A stretch of DNA of 64,000 nt from Semisulcospira habei (GCA_036245525.1 BTPG01000007.1:120360132-120424131), one strand, 5' to 3'; shown: positions 30,973 through 44,165, counted from the first letter of the stretch. The notes: a model not told the origin generated them from the letters alone. A program made the numbers and translations.

Positions 30973-31202
30973 GATCTGACAACAGCAGACGATACTGTGA
31001 CACTTTGAAACTGACCGACAGCCACGGATTTTACGCGCTGGGGACTATGATGGCAGAATGTACGGCTCGGTACATGCTGTAAGTATGACTCCTGACACTT
31101 TGTAGTTGTGAACGAATTTTTTCAACACGTACATCCAGTCCAATATAGGCTAATATAAATAAATAAAGAAGCATTGTTATGTACAGCCAACACAGTAAAT
31201 TG

Positions 31203-31307
<105 letters not shown>

Positions 31308-31644
31308 CGACTGTTTACATAGATGCCAAAAGATACAAGGTCGCCATGGGTCAAGCTGATTTTTAGTAGCTGCCCTTCGTATGGAAAATAAAAATTTGCT
31401 GTAGGCCACTCCAGATGAAAAGATATAACAACAAACACAAAACGACAAATAACCCCTCCTTCCTCACCCTTCCGATATCAAATAAAGCTTCAGGCTGTGC
31501 TGTGTAACTTACGGATAGCTCGGCCTGGTCCATATCCAGCGTGCGTCCAGGCAAGACACAAATGGCCTGCTCTGTCCGTCGGGTGGTCGAGTGTCGTCTG
31601 CTACTGTTGATATCAGTAGAAATATCGCTGGTTTAGATCAGTGA

Positions 31645-31862
31645 TCGCGATGCGCACTCGCTGCAAACAGGAAGTGGCCTGTCTTTTTCACGGGAGTTTT
31701 GCCAGCACGACAAACGCAGTTGAAAACTCAGTCAACTGAGTCAGTTGCAAACCGGTTTGCCGAAGTTAGCCGAACGTTCACTAAGACAGGGCCCTCGCTG
31801 GGTCCTGCAAAGTTTTTTTAAAACACGTGCGGGGCGGGTTTTTTTGACTGTTTCTCAGCTTA
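31645..31862 (-). repeat. inverted pair, right copy
   Basis: AACAGGAAGTGGCCTGTC, AACTCAGTCAACTGAGT, GCTGGGTCCTG and TTTAAAACACGTGC are the reverse complement of the sequence at 30775-30972. Confidence 0.75.
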
Positions 31863-32019
31863 CAGCTTATGTCGGACTCCGAAAGTCTGGGTATTCAGAT
31901 TTATACTTTGAAAACCCTCCACTGCCAGCGGAAGCAGATTACGTTCTTGAAATCATTGCAACAATCGACGTCGAAGATCCTACGCCGTCAAAGGAACACA
32001 TGAACACAAGTTGGTTTCA

Positions 32020-32085
32020 GCAAGAGGCAAAGATCCTCATCAGCCCCCGCAACTGCGGGGGCTCATGAGGATCTATACCTCTTGC
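32020..32085. repeat. PAL-A hairpin
   Basis: GCAAGAGGCAAAGATCCTCA and GAGGATCTATACCTCTTGC; centre CCCCGCAACTGCGGGG. Confidence 0.92.
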
Positions 32086-32370
32086 AGTTGGGTTTTGTTC
32101 AGTTTTTTTTTCTCTATTAAAGGGGCTGATCTTTTGAGTAATCTCGATACCGTTTGGCGGAAAAGACGCGTAAGTGACTGCCAGTAGCAGTCAGAGTCGG
32201 AGTTAATTTCGCAAATCCCACAAATGGCAGCCATTTATCACCGCAAAATCTGAATTCACAGTCTTTTAAACTCAACAATGTTGGCCAACACACGTGCTCC
32301 GTTCTTTTATCATCCTCGTTAAACCACTCCATTTTATTTGTTTGAGGTTTTTTTCTCCCGGGGGACAGAG

Positions 32371-32440
32371 AGGAGGGGTGGGGGGGGGGGGTGGGGGGGT
32401 GGGGGTGGGGATGAGGGGATGGGGAGGGGTGGTGGGTGGA

Positions 32441-32510
<70 letters not shown>

Positions 32511-32535
32511 ATGTGTGGAGGGGGGGGGGGGGGTT
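32371..32535. repeat. G-rich tract plus (GT)n
   Basis: Runs of 5-10 G separated by T or A (32371-32430), then (GT)n at 32443-32509, then 17 G at 32519-32534. It could form G-quadruplexes. Confidence 0.93.
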
Positions 32536-33066
32536 GTGGGTTTGCAGTATTTATCTGTAACACACTCCCCGAAAGATTTAACAGTCGAAGCTGTTCCCTC
32601 CGTCAGACCTGACGCAACTTTGTCTGGCGACTCTGCTGATTTCCGTCACTACTAAATGTCACCACAATCTTCTCCGGCTGTAGTGCAGTCTCTCAACCTA
32701 ACTCTTTTCATCAACAAGAGGCGCAGAGTCTCATCAACTTTGCACCTGCAGTGGACTTGAGAAAATGAGTGTCATGAGAATGTACTGGGTTTTGTTTTCA
32801 GATATGTCACCCTTGTAACATTCTGCCCTGTTGGAAGACAAAAGACAATTAAGTCCATTTTTAAATCCCTTCTATTTACAGAAGGGACTTTTTAGGACGG
32901 GTTGCGGTGGGGCGAATTTAATAGCATGTCCATGATGTCAAAGGCGGGCAGGCCTAAACCTCTCACAATTGAAGTAACAAGATAAAAATTACGTCATGTC
33001 TATTTACGCTAACCTCGCTGCTGAATGTACATTTGGCGCGAAGCGCCGTGTGTGCGTATGTATGCA

Positions 33067-33105
<39 letters not shown>

Positions 33106-33288
33106 ATGTATGTAAACAAGAGAATCTCCGAAATTTCTGTACACACAAGCTTGAAACTTGGCGAAACACTTTCATAAAGGGGTGGCTAAGAGAGCCTTCG
33201 AGCATATTGTAATTGAATGTCTCAGAAGGAAGTCGGTTGGCCCAGATTAGCGTCCGTAATTTTTATCATATTTACTTGAAATTTTGAA

Positions 33289-33851
<563 letters not shown>

Positions 33852-33857
<6 letters not shown>

Positions 33858-34284
33858 TAGTTTGGAGATAGACATTGGATGAGTTCGTTAGCCAACTTTG
33901 TACCCTTTCAACTTCTTCAGTAAAAATTAATTCTTAAGAAAGGAGAGATCGCTGCATCCTTTCGGACGAAATATAACGACGAACATCATCGGTTTCAGCG
34001 TTTGAGATTTTTTGAGAAGGGCTGAAAAGCATTGGGAAGTGAAATATTGTCGGAGACGGAGATCGGCGAAGGTCAGCCGGCGTAACGCGACCTGACTTTG
34101 TATATAATTATAATAAGCTCGATTACCATCAAACTTATTAAGAGCATGCAGGTGACCCAATGTAGCTAGTTTGGAGATAGACATTGGATGAGTTCGTTAG
34201 CCAACTTTGTACCCTTTCAACTTCTTCAGTAAAAATTAATTCTTTTCAGAAAAAAATTAAAACAGTAAAAAAAAACCTTCACAT
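33852..34284 (+). repeat. composite repeat units 2 and 3, starts
   Basis: TAGCTAGTTTGGAGATAGAC begins at 33854 and again at 34162, each followed by CATTGGATGAGTTCGTTAGC. Unit 2 is cut short by a 200-bp segment (33937-34132, AAGAAAGGAGAGATCGCTGC) that recurs at 34619-34822. Confidence 0.8.
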
Positions 34285-34823
34285 CAGGGGCCGGATGTTT
34301 GACAGCCTTCTAACTCTTAAAACACTGTTAAAAGTGAAAATTTACAAACGTTTTGTAAAAATCGTGTTTAGCGCACTTAGATGCGATGCACGACAAATTG
34401 TAAAACAGTTTTAAAAGTGAAAATTAAAAATCGTTTTAAAAAAATCATGCTTCGCGCTTAGATGCGATGCGCGGAACGCTTAACACTGTTTTAGTTTTGT
34501 TTGTAACTTTAGAAGTGCTCGGAGCTATTCTAAATGTGCTAAAACGCTTTTAAAATGGAATGGACGCTGAATGGGCGCCATTTTGAATCAGCCGCTTCAT
34601 TGAATTCGACAACATCAGCGAAGAAAGGAGAGATCGCTGCATCCTTTCGGACGAAATATAACGACGAACATCATTGGTTTCAGCGTTTGAGATTTTTTGA
34701 GAAGGACTGAAAAGCATTGGGCCGGAAGTGAAATATTGTCGGAGACGGAGATCGGCGAAGGTCAGCCGGCGTAATGCGACCTGACTTTGTATATAATTAT
34801 AATAAGCTCGATTACCATCAAGC

Positions 34824-35535
34824 CAAACAGTCAAATTTATGTGGGTCCCCTCCCATGTGGGAATCCCAGGCAACGAACGAGCAGACAGGGTAGCGAAGAA
34901 AGGCCTCGACCAAGAATCGACCTTCTTCAACCTACCACTTTCAGCAAAAGAACGGTCAAATGCTCTCCGGCCCGCCTTCCAAAAACTATGGGAAAAAGAA
35001 TTCCACCAGAACAAAAAAGGAAGACGCAAAAATCTCACGAGGGTACTGAACAATACACCCACCCTCCTAATAGGTAAGAGGAGAGACCAGTCACGACTAA
35101 CAAAGATCCGATTAGGGGGCGAGAGATACCTAGAAAACCCCAACCCAATAATGTGCACATGCGGCCACCTACTCACGACGGAACACATACTGCTAGACTG
35201 CCCGAGCATAGCCCAAACCAGAACCCTAGTAGCAGACAAACTCAACGCACCTCTCACCGTAGAAGGCCTCCTAAACCCCGACCCTAAAACATGGTCCACC
35301 ACCACCAAATACACAATACACCTGCTTAATAAGCACCCACTAATCCGATACATCTAACCAAACTACAGACATGACGAGAGGTAGATCAAAAGCGATGCGT
35401 GGACATCAGCGACAACCAGTCAGAACATAACTCCCCTCCCCCCTCAACCCCCGGCCCACCCCCCCTGGACGAAATCAGCGAGAGCTGGAAGTCCGTATCA
35501 TTTAAAAAATAGTATAGCATAGCATTACCATCAAT
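34824..35535 (+). mobile_element. 5'-truncated LINE: RNase H domain and 3' end
   Basis: An open frame from QTVKFMWVPSHVGIPGNERA to a stop at 35355-35357 encodes the end of a non-LTR retrotransposon ORF2. The motif WVPSHVGIPGNERAD is typical of the RNase H domain of I-type elements. It is followed by a cysteine-histidine motif CTCGHLLTTEHILLDC and a short tail. RNase H removes the RNA strand during retrotransposition. The reverse transcriptase and endonuclease are missing because of 5' truncation. The frame has no stop for about 175 codons, which suggests a fairly recent insertion. A tail of TAGCA-like repeats follows near 35512. Confidence 0.85.
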
Positions 35536-35640
35536 GCCTCAATAGCACAGTCGGTAAGACACGCAGTCAACGATGTCACTTTTGAAACCACGACTGGCGT
35601 GATTCGAGCGACAGCTTTTCCTTTTTTTTTCCCTGTGTGT
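35536..35640 (+). mobile_element. tRNA-derived SINE-like head
   Basis: AATAGCACAGTCGGTAAGAC resembles an A box, and GCGTGATTCGAGCG resembles a B box about 55 bp later. A T-rich stretch follows. It abuts the LINE tail. Confidence 0.5.
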
Positions 35641-36369
35641 TTGTTGTTATTGTGCTGCACTTAATTAATTATTTCCATATTCCTTCAGCAGGACTTCTTC
35701 CTCTGCCGAGAAAAAATTGTTGGTTGTTTTTTTATTTTGGTGTGTGGAAATGTGAATCTCAGCCGGACTTAGCCGGAGTGGAACTGACGAGTGACGCAAT
35801 AAAGTTAATTGACGTCAATCTTATAGGTGTTAGTTCTTTTTCTTACGAACTTTCAATGAAAAGAAAAGGGGAGACTGCCAGTGCTCATATTTTAGGAAGT
35901 TTACAAAGTAAAGTAGGTAAGAGCACTGCCAGGGGAGAGAAGTGTGCATGATCGACCAGTTCGTCAGCTATTGTGTCACGTCATACCTGCAGTTGCATCC
36001 TCATTGTCAGAAAAAATAAGTTGCAAATTGTGTAATTGTTTCTGCATATATTCTGAACAGGCCTAAATATTACTCAATTGTGGTTTAATTGTCTTTGCTA
36101 ATCGTGTTTCTTTTTTCATTGGGATTTTCTCTCCATACTAGTGATCGTAAATCTTTACTGCGAATGAACTATTCAAGGAACCCCCTATCAGTCTATTTAT
36201 ATATCGGTGACGTAGTGCGGTAGACAGTTTTTAGCTAAAACGTTGTTAGCCTTTTTTAGAAACTTGTCGTGCATCAGTTTTCAAAGTGTTTTTAAAACTT
36301 CTTTTAACTAAAACTATTTTAACTTTAAAATCCTTTTAATTTAGAACGCTGTCAAGCATCCGGCCCCTG

Positions 36370-36630
36370 GAGAAAGTCAGGAAGTGGCGGTGACGTAAAA
36401 GAAGCAACTCGTCACTACGCAGACATACTCTAAATATGACGTAATTCTCTCTCGCGCTTGCTCGCTCTCTCACAAATGCGTGCATCTCCAAGAGGCATAT
36501 GTTCGCATGTGCCCGGAGGGCGCATGAACATCTATGCCTCTTGAGGATGTTTGGAGCGCGAGCATGCACGCACGTACGCACACGCACACACATACATCGA
36601 CGCGCTTTCAGAAGAGCATGCAGGTGTACT
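36370..36630 (+). repeat. composite repeat unit 3, continuation
   Basis: GAGAAAGTCAGGAAGTGGCG, then short CT and CA runs, the PAL-A-like hairpin at 36487-36545 (AAGAGGCATATGTTCGCATG with GCGCATGAACATCTATGCC), then CGCTTTCAGAAGAGCATGCA. The arrays that are long in unit 1 are only a few repeats here. Confidence 0.82.
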
Positions 36631-37205
36631 TAGTATATCATGTAGCTAGGTAAAGTCAACCTGCTTTCACACAAATTATAGCAAATGAAGACTGAAACTG
36701 TACCGTGAAATTCTAGTTTTGTCATCATTTTCGCAAGTCTTGAAGCGAAAGCGAAACTCATATTACATTAAATATAAAATTACGTAAAAACAAAACTAGA
36801 TGGGATGAACCATAACCCACAAAGTCCCTTCTGTATGAGAGCTGTCCTCGCTGTCAGTGGTTTTTGACCTGATTCTGATGTTGAATTATCTCCTATTGAA
36901 AAAGTCTCGCAGATCTGCCAATGCGTCAGTGGGTTCTATAAGGGGCGCAGGACATACGCGTCATTGATTTGTCAAACGTCATTTGTCAAGACGTCAGTTT
37001 TAGTTTTTACGTAATTTTATATTATACGTGATATGAGTTTCACTTTCGCTTCATAGGCTTGTGAAAATGGTGACAAAACTATAACTTCACGGTATAATGT
37101 CAGTCTTGCTATAATTTGTGTGAAAGCAGGTTGACTTTACCTAGCTACATGATATATTAAGTACACGGGTCACCTGCATACTCTTCTGAAAGCGCGTCGA
37201 TGTGT
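36597..37205. repeat. inverted repeat, arms of about 200 bp
   Basis: Left arm 36597-36805 (TCGACGCGCTTTCAGAAGAG to ATTACGTAAAAACAAAACTA) faces right arm 36995-37205 (AGTTTTAGTTTTTACGTAAT to CTCTTCTGAAAGCGCGTCGA). The spacer is about 190 bp. The right arm continues into an inverted copy of the microsatellite and hairpin part of the composite unit, to about 37275. Confidence 0.88.
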
Positions 37206-37341
37206 GTGTTAGTGCGTGCGTGCGCGCGCGCTCCAAACATCTCCAAGAGGCATAGATATATTCCTCCTGGAAATGCGCGCATGTTTGTGTGAATTAAGGG
37301 GACATAATTATCACTTGAAATTTTCTGATATTAACCAAGAC

Positions 37342-38366
<1,025 letters not shown>

Positions 38367-38521
38367 GTAATATTTAGAGCCGCGTATCCGGATGCCTTTC
38401 GTCTCGAATGATTTAAGAAGTTGTAATAGAATTATGGTCCCTCAGCATCGTCCATTGTCTTCCATGACTTCTAAAGACGTGTATTACAGTAGCTCCTCGA
38501 TCGTGAGTCCTGCATCCTCCC

Positions 38522-38617
38522 AGAAAGTAAAAGATCCTCAGACCAACGCCGGCCGTAGTGAACCCGCGCGAGCCTACTGCGGCCGACATCGGCCCGAAGA
38601 CCTTTGCTTAAGTGGCT
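38522..38617. repeat. PAL-G palindrome, eroded
   Basis: GTAAAAGATCCTCAGACC left, CGGCCCGAAGACCTTTGCTT right, centre AACCCGCGCGAGCC. Confidence 0.75.
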
Positions 38618-38740
38618 GTTGCCGACACTGAGGTCTCGAGTGCGGCTAGGGCTCATCAGTGAGGAAGACTGAAATTCCTCTTCGTAGTGCTTGTGATGGG
38701 CCAGCATCCCTGGCATAGTGCTTCCACGACTGATGGGAAG

Positions 38741-38807
38741 CTCAGTGGTCTGTGATTTTGGACCTTATGGCCCACAACTGTTGGGTCCAAAATCACAGAG
38801 TAGTACA
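38741..38807. repeat. PAL-F palindrome
   Basis: CTCAGTGGTCTGTGATTTTG and CCAAAATCACAGAGTAGTAC around ACCTTATGGCCCACAACTGTTGGG. Confidence 0.85.
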
Positions 38808-38976
38808 TATACCTGCTGGCGCGGAGACCGAATCGCCAGATTAAAAAAAAAAAAAGAAGTCTGAAACTGCCAACGGGTAAATAACGCTGTAGCGTGAAAC
38901 GTTGAAAAACTGACACGTAATGCCTACAAACCTCCCGCTGTGAGGCGCCGTTTTACGCCAGACCGAGACACCATTT

Positions 38977-39048
38977 GCAAGAGGCACAGATTCTCATGAG
39001 CCCCTGCTCTTTCAGGCGCAGGGGCTCATGAGAATCTATGCCTCTCGC
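38977..39048. repeat. PAL-A hairpin
   Basis: GCAAGAGGCACAGATTCTCA and GAGAATCTATGCCTCTCGC; stem CCCCTGC with GCAGGGG around TCTTTCAGGC. Confidence 0.92.
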
Positions 39049-39189
39049 CGTTAAGGATCGGTCAGAAAATATACACTACGCTTCTAGGATCGGTAGAATT
39101 TCTTACTTACATACGTGCCTGTTTCTCAGGAGCTACCTCCCCTGATTTTAGTCTGTGAATGTGCCGAAGGGAGGCGCCTATTGCTAGAC

Positions 39190-39230
39190 GAGACGCCATC
39201 TTGCCAGCAATCTGCCATGGTGCTTTGCTG
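39190..39230 (+). other. possible first coding exon (weak)
   Basis: GCCATCTTGCCAGCAATCTG then CCATGG is a strong translation-start context at 39217. The frame ATG GTG CTT TGC TG runs straight into a near-consensus donor GTGAGT at 39231, coding MVLC plus a split codon. GCCATCTTG also resembles a YY1-type promoter element. No matching downstream exon was found, so this may be chance. Confidence 0.2.
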
Positions 39231-39426
39231 GTGAGTATTTTTAATATTTTTTTCATGCTCGGAGACAAGAGCCAATAAAGTCACCGGGAGGTACAGTAAA
39301 CGCAACGTCTAGGGCATTTAAACCCCTAACCTCGGCGCCTCCATAGTCAAAGCCGGCATTTAGGAAAAAGGAAAGATAGAAAAGAAAAGAAAATGGAAGC
39401 TAAACCGTAGAAGACCATTCTTTCCC

Positions 39427-39547
39427 GTGAAGGGCAGCAAAAGGCGGCGGTAAGATATTTTTTGCGAAAAGCAATATTTTCATTGTATTACAATGAAAAT
39501 CTCGCTTTTTACAAAGATGGCCGACTTGGTTTTTGCCTTCACAGGAC
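39427..39547. repeat. PAL-D palindrome
   Basis: GCGAAAAGCAATATTTTCAT faces CAATGAAAATCTCGCTTTTT; outer arms GGGCAGCAAAAGGC and TTTTTGCCTTCACAGG are eroded. Confidence 0.8.
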
Positions 39548-39599
39548 ACGTTGTCATCATAAGCTATCTCTCTCAGATCAAGACTTGAAGGCATTGACG

Positions 39600-40965
39600 C
39601 TGAGACTGATTTGTTGAAAGCAGGTTAGTAGTAGAAAGGGGACGTACAAATGACCCTACAATGCAAAACATGACACAGACACAACGCGCAGGCGATGCGA
39701 TTTTAAAAAGGGATCGGGACTTCCAGCTATCGCTGATTTCGTTCCGGGGAAGGGGGGGGGGGGGGGGGGGGGGAGGGGGTCTATATTCTGGCTGTTTGTC
39801 GCTGATGTCCGCGCATCGTCTTTCATCATGTTTGTCCGCTTCACCGGAGGCCGGGTCATTGGGGGAAGAGCCTGAGTTCCCGTGAGGGACCGGATTCCAG
39901 TCTCCCTGGCCGATGGTGTGGGTTCTTGTTCCTCCTTTTGGTGGTTCCAGTCCAAGGCCCGGTTTTCTTGGCCCGCTGGCTATTGCCCTCTTTAGTGTTT
40001 GAGGGGGGTTGATTTTTACTAACCCCCCTATATGTGTTTGTGTTTTTCTCTGGAGGTGTGTGTGTGTGTGCCCTCCGTTGCAACGCGCCTCCCGAAATCA
40101 TGTCGGGACTTTTCATTAACAGGACCACAAACCCAATCGTCCTTTTAGGAACGGTCCCGTAATGACAACGCCAGTCAAATGGAATTCATGACGGGCTCGC
40201 AGAAGGAATTTACAGGGACGGCAGCTAAAGTCCCAACTATTTATAGATTAGTGACCTTGACTTATTTTTTGGGGGAAGCCCTCCCAATGCGCATGCGCAG
40301 CCTCTAGTTTTGTCCTACGGGCATCTGGAAATCATCGTTGAGGAGTCGGCATAACTGCAACTGACCCAGGAAGTTTGCATAACTTTCATTGACCATGTAC
40401 ACCGATGGGTATAACCCAAACCCACCGTTGTCGGAGAGACATAGATCCTCATACTATGGGAGCCTACTAGGTACTCCTTACCTAACGTACATCTACATTG
40501 GACTTGACAAGCAGAGCTGCCTGCACACTGCGGTGGCGGAAACAAACACGTGAAGGCAGCACACCCACAGTGCACTACATAGCGTAGTAAGAAATGGCAC
40601 AGACATGATTCGCCACATCCACTTCGTCTTTTACCGCATCAATTATATCAAAAATCTGTTGACGCGTAAATCTAAACTTCTTGTGCAGCTTTACGTCGTC
40701 GTAGTGGTCCAAAGGGTTAGTTCTGATCCCTGAAAATGCGGTCCCTCCTTCTCAATTGTGCTCGATGAATAGCCAGCAGTAAGGGCGCAGCCATCTTGGA
40801 ATACGACTTACAACGGGACTTTAGCTAAGTTAAAGGAGGGGTGTTGTGCCTCTAACTTACGGGCCCTTAGATGACGTCAATCGGGACAACAAGTGCTTCA
40901 CAGGAAGGCAAGGCAGGCGTATAAGCCCAGACAAAGACACAAAGCTGACTACAGGACATGCGTTA
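39600..40965. other. no recognised gene; one G run
   Basis: Holds a run of about 27 G at 39749-39778 and mixed-composition DNA. No exon chain with consistent phase could be built. A lone CATAGATCCTCATACTATG at 40440 may be a PAL-A relic. Confidence 0.4.
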
Positions 40966-41045
40966 TCTCATTTAGAGCAGCATCCGGATGCTGCACGTCT
41001 CGATTGGGTTTAAGACTATGACACTCAACATTTACAAGTATATTG

Positions 41046-41225
<180 letters not shown>

Positions 41226-41368
41226 AGGCATAATCTCAGACAAAAAGCTTGCCACAAATATTAGCTAAGACAAACACATGCAGGGTAAAGCTGACAAAGT
41301 CGAGACAAACTTGAAATTACGTGCCTTCATCGTGAACAAAATCTGTACAAAGAGAGAGAGAGACTCTC

Positions 41369-41432
41369 GGTTAGAAAAGCCAGTTACAACACAGTCGTGT
41401 TGTACTTCACCTTTCTAAGCGTGTTTCTATCT
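41369..41432. repeat. PAL-E palindrome, decayed
   Basis: CGGTTAGAAAAGCCAGTTAC faces ACTTCACCTTTCTAAGCGTG around CAACACAGTCGTGTTG. Confidence 0.7.
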
Positions 41433-41490
41433 TCGTTACGATTTTCTTTGCAATTCAAGTTTTTACATGCTTAATTGGCAGTCAACTTCC

Positions 41491-41592
41491 CCAGTAGCAA
41501 GACGTCTTCGGGCCCACGACGGCCGCAGTGGGCACGCGCACAGCCGTGCGCGGGCCCACTGCGGCCGTCGTGGGCCCGAGGACCTTTGCTGT
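41491..41592. repeat. PAL-G palindrome
   Basis: CCAGTAGCAAGACGTCTTCG and CGAGGACCTTTGCTGTTGAG; inner ACGGCCGCAGTGGGCACGCG with CGCGGGCCCACTGCGGCCGT. Confidence 0.92.
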
Positions 41593-41742
41593 TGAGTTGG
41601 TGCCTTCAGCATGGTTTTTATAAGTACAAGCAGCCAAAACGAGGCAAGCACAGACAATGGACACGACAAAGAAAACTCCTCCAGATCAGGACGTATTAAT
41701 TATGCACGAGACAACGGCGAGAAGAAAAGACAGTTAACCCAG

Positions 41743-41947
41743 TTAACCCCAACTCCTTACAGCAGGAGATGGATTGACCGTGACAATTCAAGGGTAGCGC
41801 GCCAGATGAGCTTGGCGCCAGCAGGCGCCAAGCTCATCCGGCACTACCCTTAAATTATCATGGTCGATCCATCCCCTGCGACTGTACGTAGTCGTTAGGC
41901 AACACCTCCACAAGTTGGGGATGCGCCCTTTAGGTTATATGGGTTAA
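41743..41947. mobile_element. PAL-B element, TTAA-flanked
   Basis: TTAACCCCAACTCCTTACAG to TTTAGGTTATATGGGTTAA. The core reads CCAGATGAGCTTGGCGCC with GGCGCCAAGCTCATCCGG: the GATGAGC/GCTCATC change is matched in both arms. Confidence 0.92.
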
Positions 41948-42379
41948 AGTCAGGGTACATTACATTGCAGCATTTAAAGCAGTCTGCCTACTTACTACCC
42001 TACCTTGTACTAAATAACCCACCGAGTCTCTTTGTCAGGGAAACGCGGCTGTAATATGGCCAGCGATGCCTTTTGCGAATGGGATTTTGGTGGTCATTCT
42101 GCATGTAGATCTATATGTTTGGGAATAAAACCCGTCATTCGGCCTTGGGCTTGGGCTCACTCATGTTTTCCCTTCACTTTGCATTCCTGGGGCAATGGCT
42201 GCAGTGCACCCTTAAGAACTATACAGAGGATTTAGAAGACGCCTATACACGGTAAAATGCTCTAGGTCCCCATCAAAGTTTACGTGAGTACAAACTTGAT
42301 TTCGTCATTCACAGGCGAGCGCTCTTTAACACGAAAACACTTTCACACTACACCCTCCTGCGTCGAATCTCGCCGGTCT

Positions 42380-42446
42380 GCAAGAGGCATGGATCCTCGT
42401 GTGCCCCCGCAGAATACTGGAACTCATGAGGATCTATGATTCTTGC
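42380..42446. repeat. PAL-A hairpin, eroded
   Basis: GCAAGAGGCATGGATCCTCG and CATGAGGATCTATGATTCTTGC around CCCCGCAGAATACTGG. Confidence 0.82.
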
Positions 42447-42844
42447 TGAATCCATTTAAATGCATGTACTCTTCAGTGTCTCCACAGTTGGGTCTTAAGT
42501 GGCTCCTTCGACGAAATAACACGTAGATTCCAAAACATATGACGTAGTGTCAGTCTTGCGCGTTGTGGTTTTTCATCATCTAAGCGCCGACACTCAAGGC
42601 TATTGTCTAATTACCGCTATCAGGAAAACAGTTACGAAACACGCCTTTCCCCTTTGACGCCAGTATGTTTCTTCTTTCTTGTTTCGTTTCATCTTTCCGT
42701 CTCCATACTTCCCCATTTCTCGTAATCTACATAACATACTCTGAAACAGTGATGTTAGTAAACCCTGAACTTAGTTAACCCTCTTAACTGTCGGGGTAAT
42801 ACAAGGCATGGGCGGATCAGTTACCTCGAAGGGTGGGGCCTGGG

Positions 42845-42995
42845 TGGCGGAGGGGGGGGGGGGCGGTTCCAACTTTTTGTTTGGGACCTTCAACCTGATA
42901 CAAAAGGCCTCCCTAGACCTTGCTTCCAGGGGGCGAAAAATGGAAAAGCGGGGTGGGGGGTGGGGGGGGGGGGTGGGGGTGGGGGGTGGGGTGGG
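42845..42995. repeat. G-rich tracts
   Basis: G runs at 42850-42866 and 42952-42995, the latter GGGG units separated by single T. Further C and G runs lie at 43340-43420. Confidence 0.85.
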
Positions 42996-43089
42996 GAAGC
43001 TGCGTGTGTTAAGATTCTCACCATTCGCCAAAATATCAAACAACGGGAGGAGGGGGGATGCAAACACCCCAAAAAGGTTAGTTTTAGTG

Positions 43090-43300
43090 TAGTTAATTCG
43101 GGGTTTAACGTCCACGGCACCGGAGTGACAATGGACGGCCCTTGCGGGCGGGATATCGGGAACAGGGACGGCTATTGCCTATGTAGTACGACCTGAACAC
43201 TGATCAATTCGGCCGAACTGCAACAATGCCACTTTGATTTTCCAGGACATTATAATAGACATGCTATCTGAACAAGCCCGTCGTTTTGCCTAGACCTAAA
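43090..43300 (+). repeat. interspersed repeat with TTTAACGTCC start, copy 2
   Basis: GGGTTTAACGTCCACGGCAC to TGCCACTTTGATTTTCCAGG and CAAGCCCGTCGTTTTGCC. It matches 30420-30735 but lacks the long G insert. Confidence 0.8.
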
Positions 43301-43455
43301 AAAAAAAGGTACTTTGTTATAGCATTTTAAAGAATTTTGGGTCTGGGGTGGGGTGGGGGGCGGAACCCCTGTACCCCCCCCCCCGCCACAACCCCCCTCT
43401 GCTCTCCCCCCCCCCCGCTCCAGATCCGCCCCTGCAAGGCGAACGCTACCCAGCT

Positions 43456-43505
43456 GCAAGAGACAGGCATTTTGCGGGGGCTCGTGAGGATTTATGTCTC
43501 TTGTT
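43456..43505. repeat. PAL-A hairpin, left arm deleted
   Basis: GCAAGAGACAGGCATTTTGC then GGGGGCTCGTGAGGATTTAT and GTCTCTTGT. Confidence 0.75.
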
Positions 43506-43772
43506 AATCCTGTGTTCTTTGTGCCTATTTTAGGTCCGATTTACATCTGTATTGTTCTCGCGAATGTCGGTCAGCGTGCAGTGGTTTCAGGCGCGCAATC
43601 CGTGATCACTGGCAGCGAGGGGGTTAATGGTATTTGATAATCGTCACCTGATCATTTTTTTTTCTGAATTTGAAAGACTTATTTACACTGCTAAAAGTCC
43701 TCTTTTCTTGTAGCTGGACAGGCTATCATCTTTTCCCGCCCGGAGAAGACCTGTTAGCAGCATGATCAGCAT

Positions 43773-43915
43773 GAACTCATTCAGCCCCACTGCACGTACT
43801 TCCCAAATTTTGGATGCGTCATCTAACGACTATGCACCTGTTGCAGGAGATGGATCGACCATGATAATTCAAGGATCTATCACCTGCTGTAGTGCGTCAG
43901 GGCTGAATGGGTTAA
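43773..43915. mobile_element. PAL-B element, core deleted
   Basis: GAACTCATTCAGCCCCACTG to CAGGGCTGAATGGGTTAA. The left arm runs to ATGATAATTCAAGG and then jumps to ATCTATCACCTGCTG, so the inner hairpin is missing. Confidence 0.88.
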
Positions 43916-43923
43916 GTCATAAT

Positions 43924-44030
<107 letters not shown>

Positions 44031-44165
44031 CACATGTTTAGTGCCAGAGGATGAGAAGTGATTCCCCCTAACATCTCCCTTCACCCCCACCCCCACCCCC
44101 TCCCAAACAACAACAGCAGCAGCAACAACAACAACAACAACAAACCGTACCCAGAACGTTCGATG

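Larger units (their letters stand above)
34285..36369. mobile_element. 2.1-kb insertion with CAGGGGCCGGATG terminal inverted repeats
   Basis: The left end CAGGGGCCGGATGTTTGACA faces TGTCAAGCATCCGGCCCCTG at the right, and both sides continue with AT-rich, TTTTAAAAC-bearing subterminal sequence. It interrupts composite repeat unit 3; unit 1 is continuous at the same place (33395-33415). The TIR style recalls hAT or similar DNA transposons, but no transposase and no clear target duplication are seen. It contains a LINE fragment and a SINE. Confidence 0.7.

Noticed and set aside
34550..35353. 267-codon frame on the minus strand
   Set aside because: It is antisense to the LINE RNase H frame and crosses three different repeats; only the plus-strand frame has recognisable motifs.
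35637..35951. 104-codon frame inside the 2.1-kb insertion
   Set aside because: No recognisable domain, low-complexity start and no splice evidence; left unannotated.
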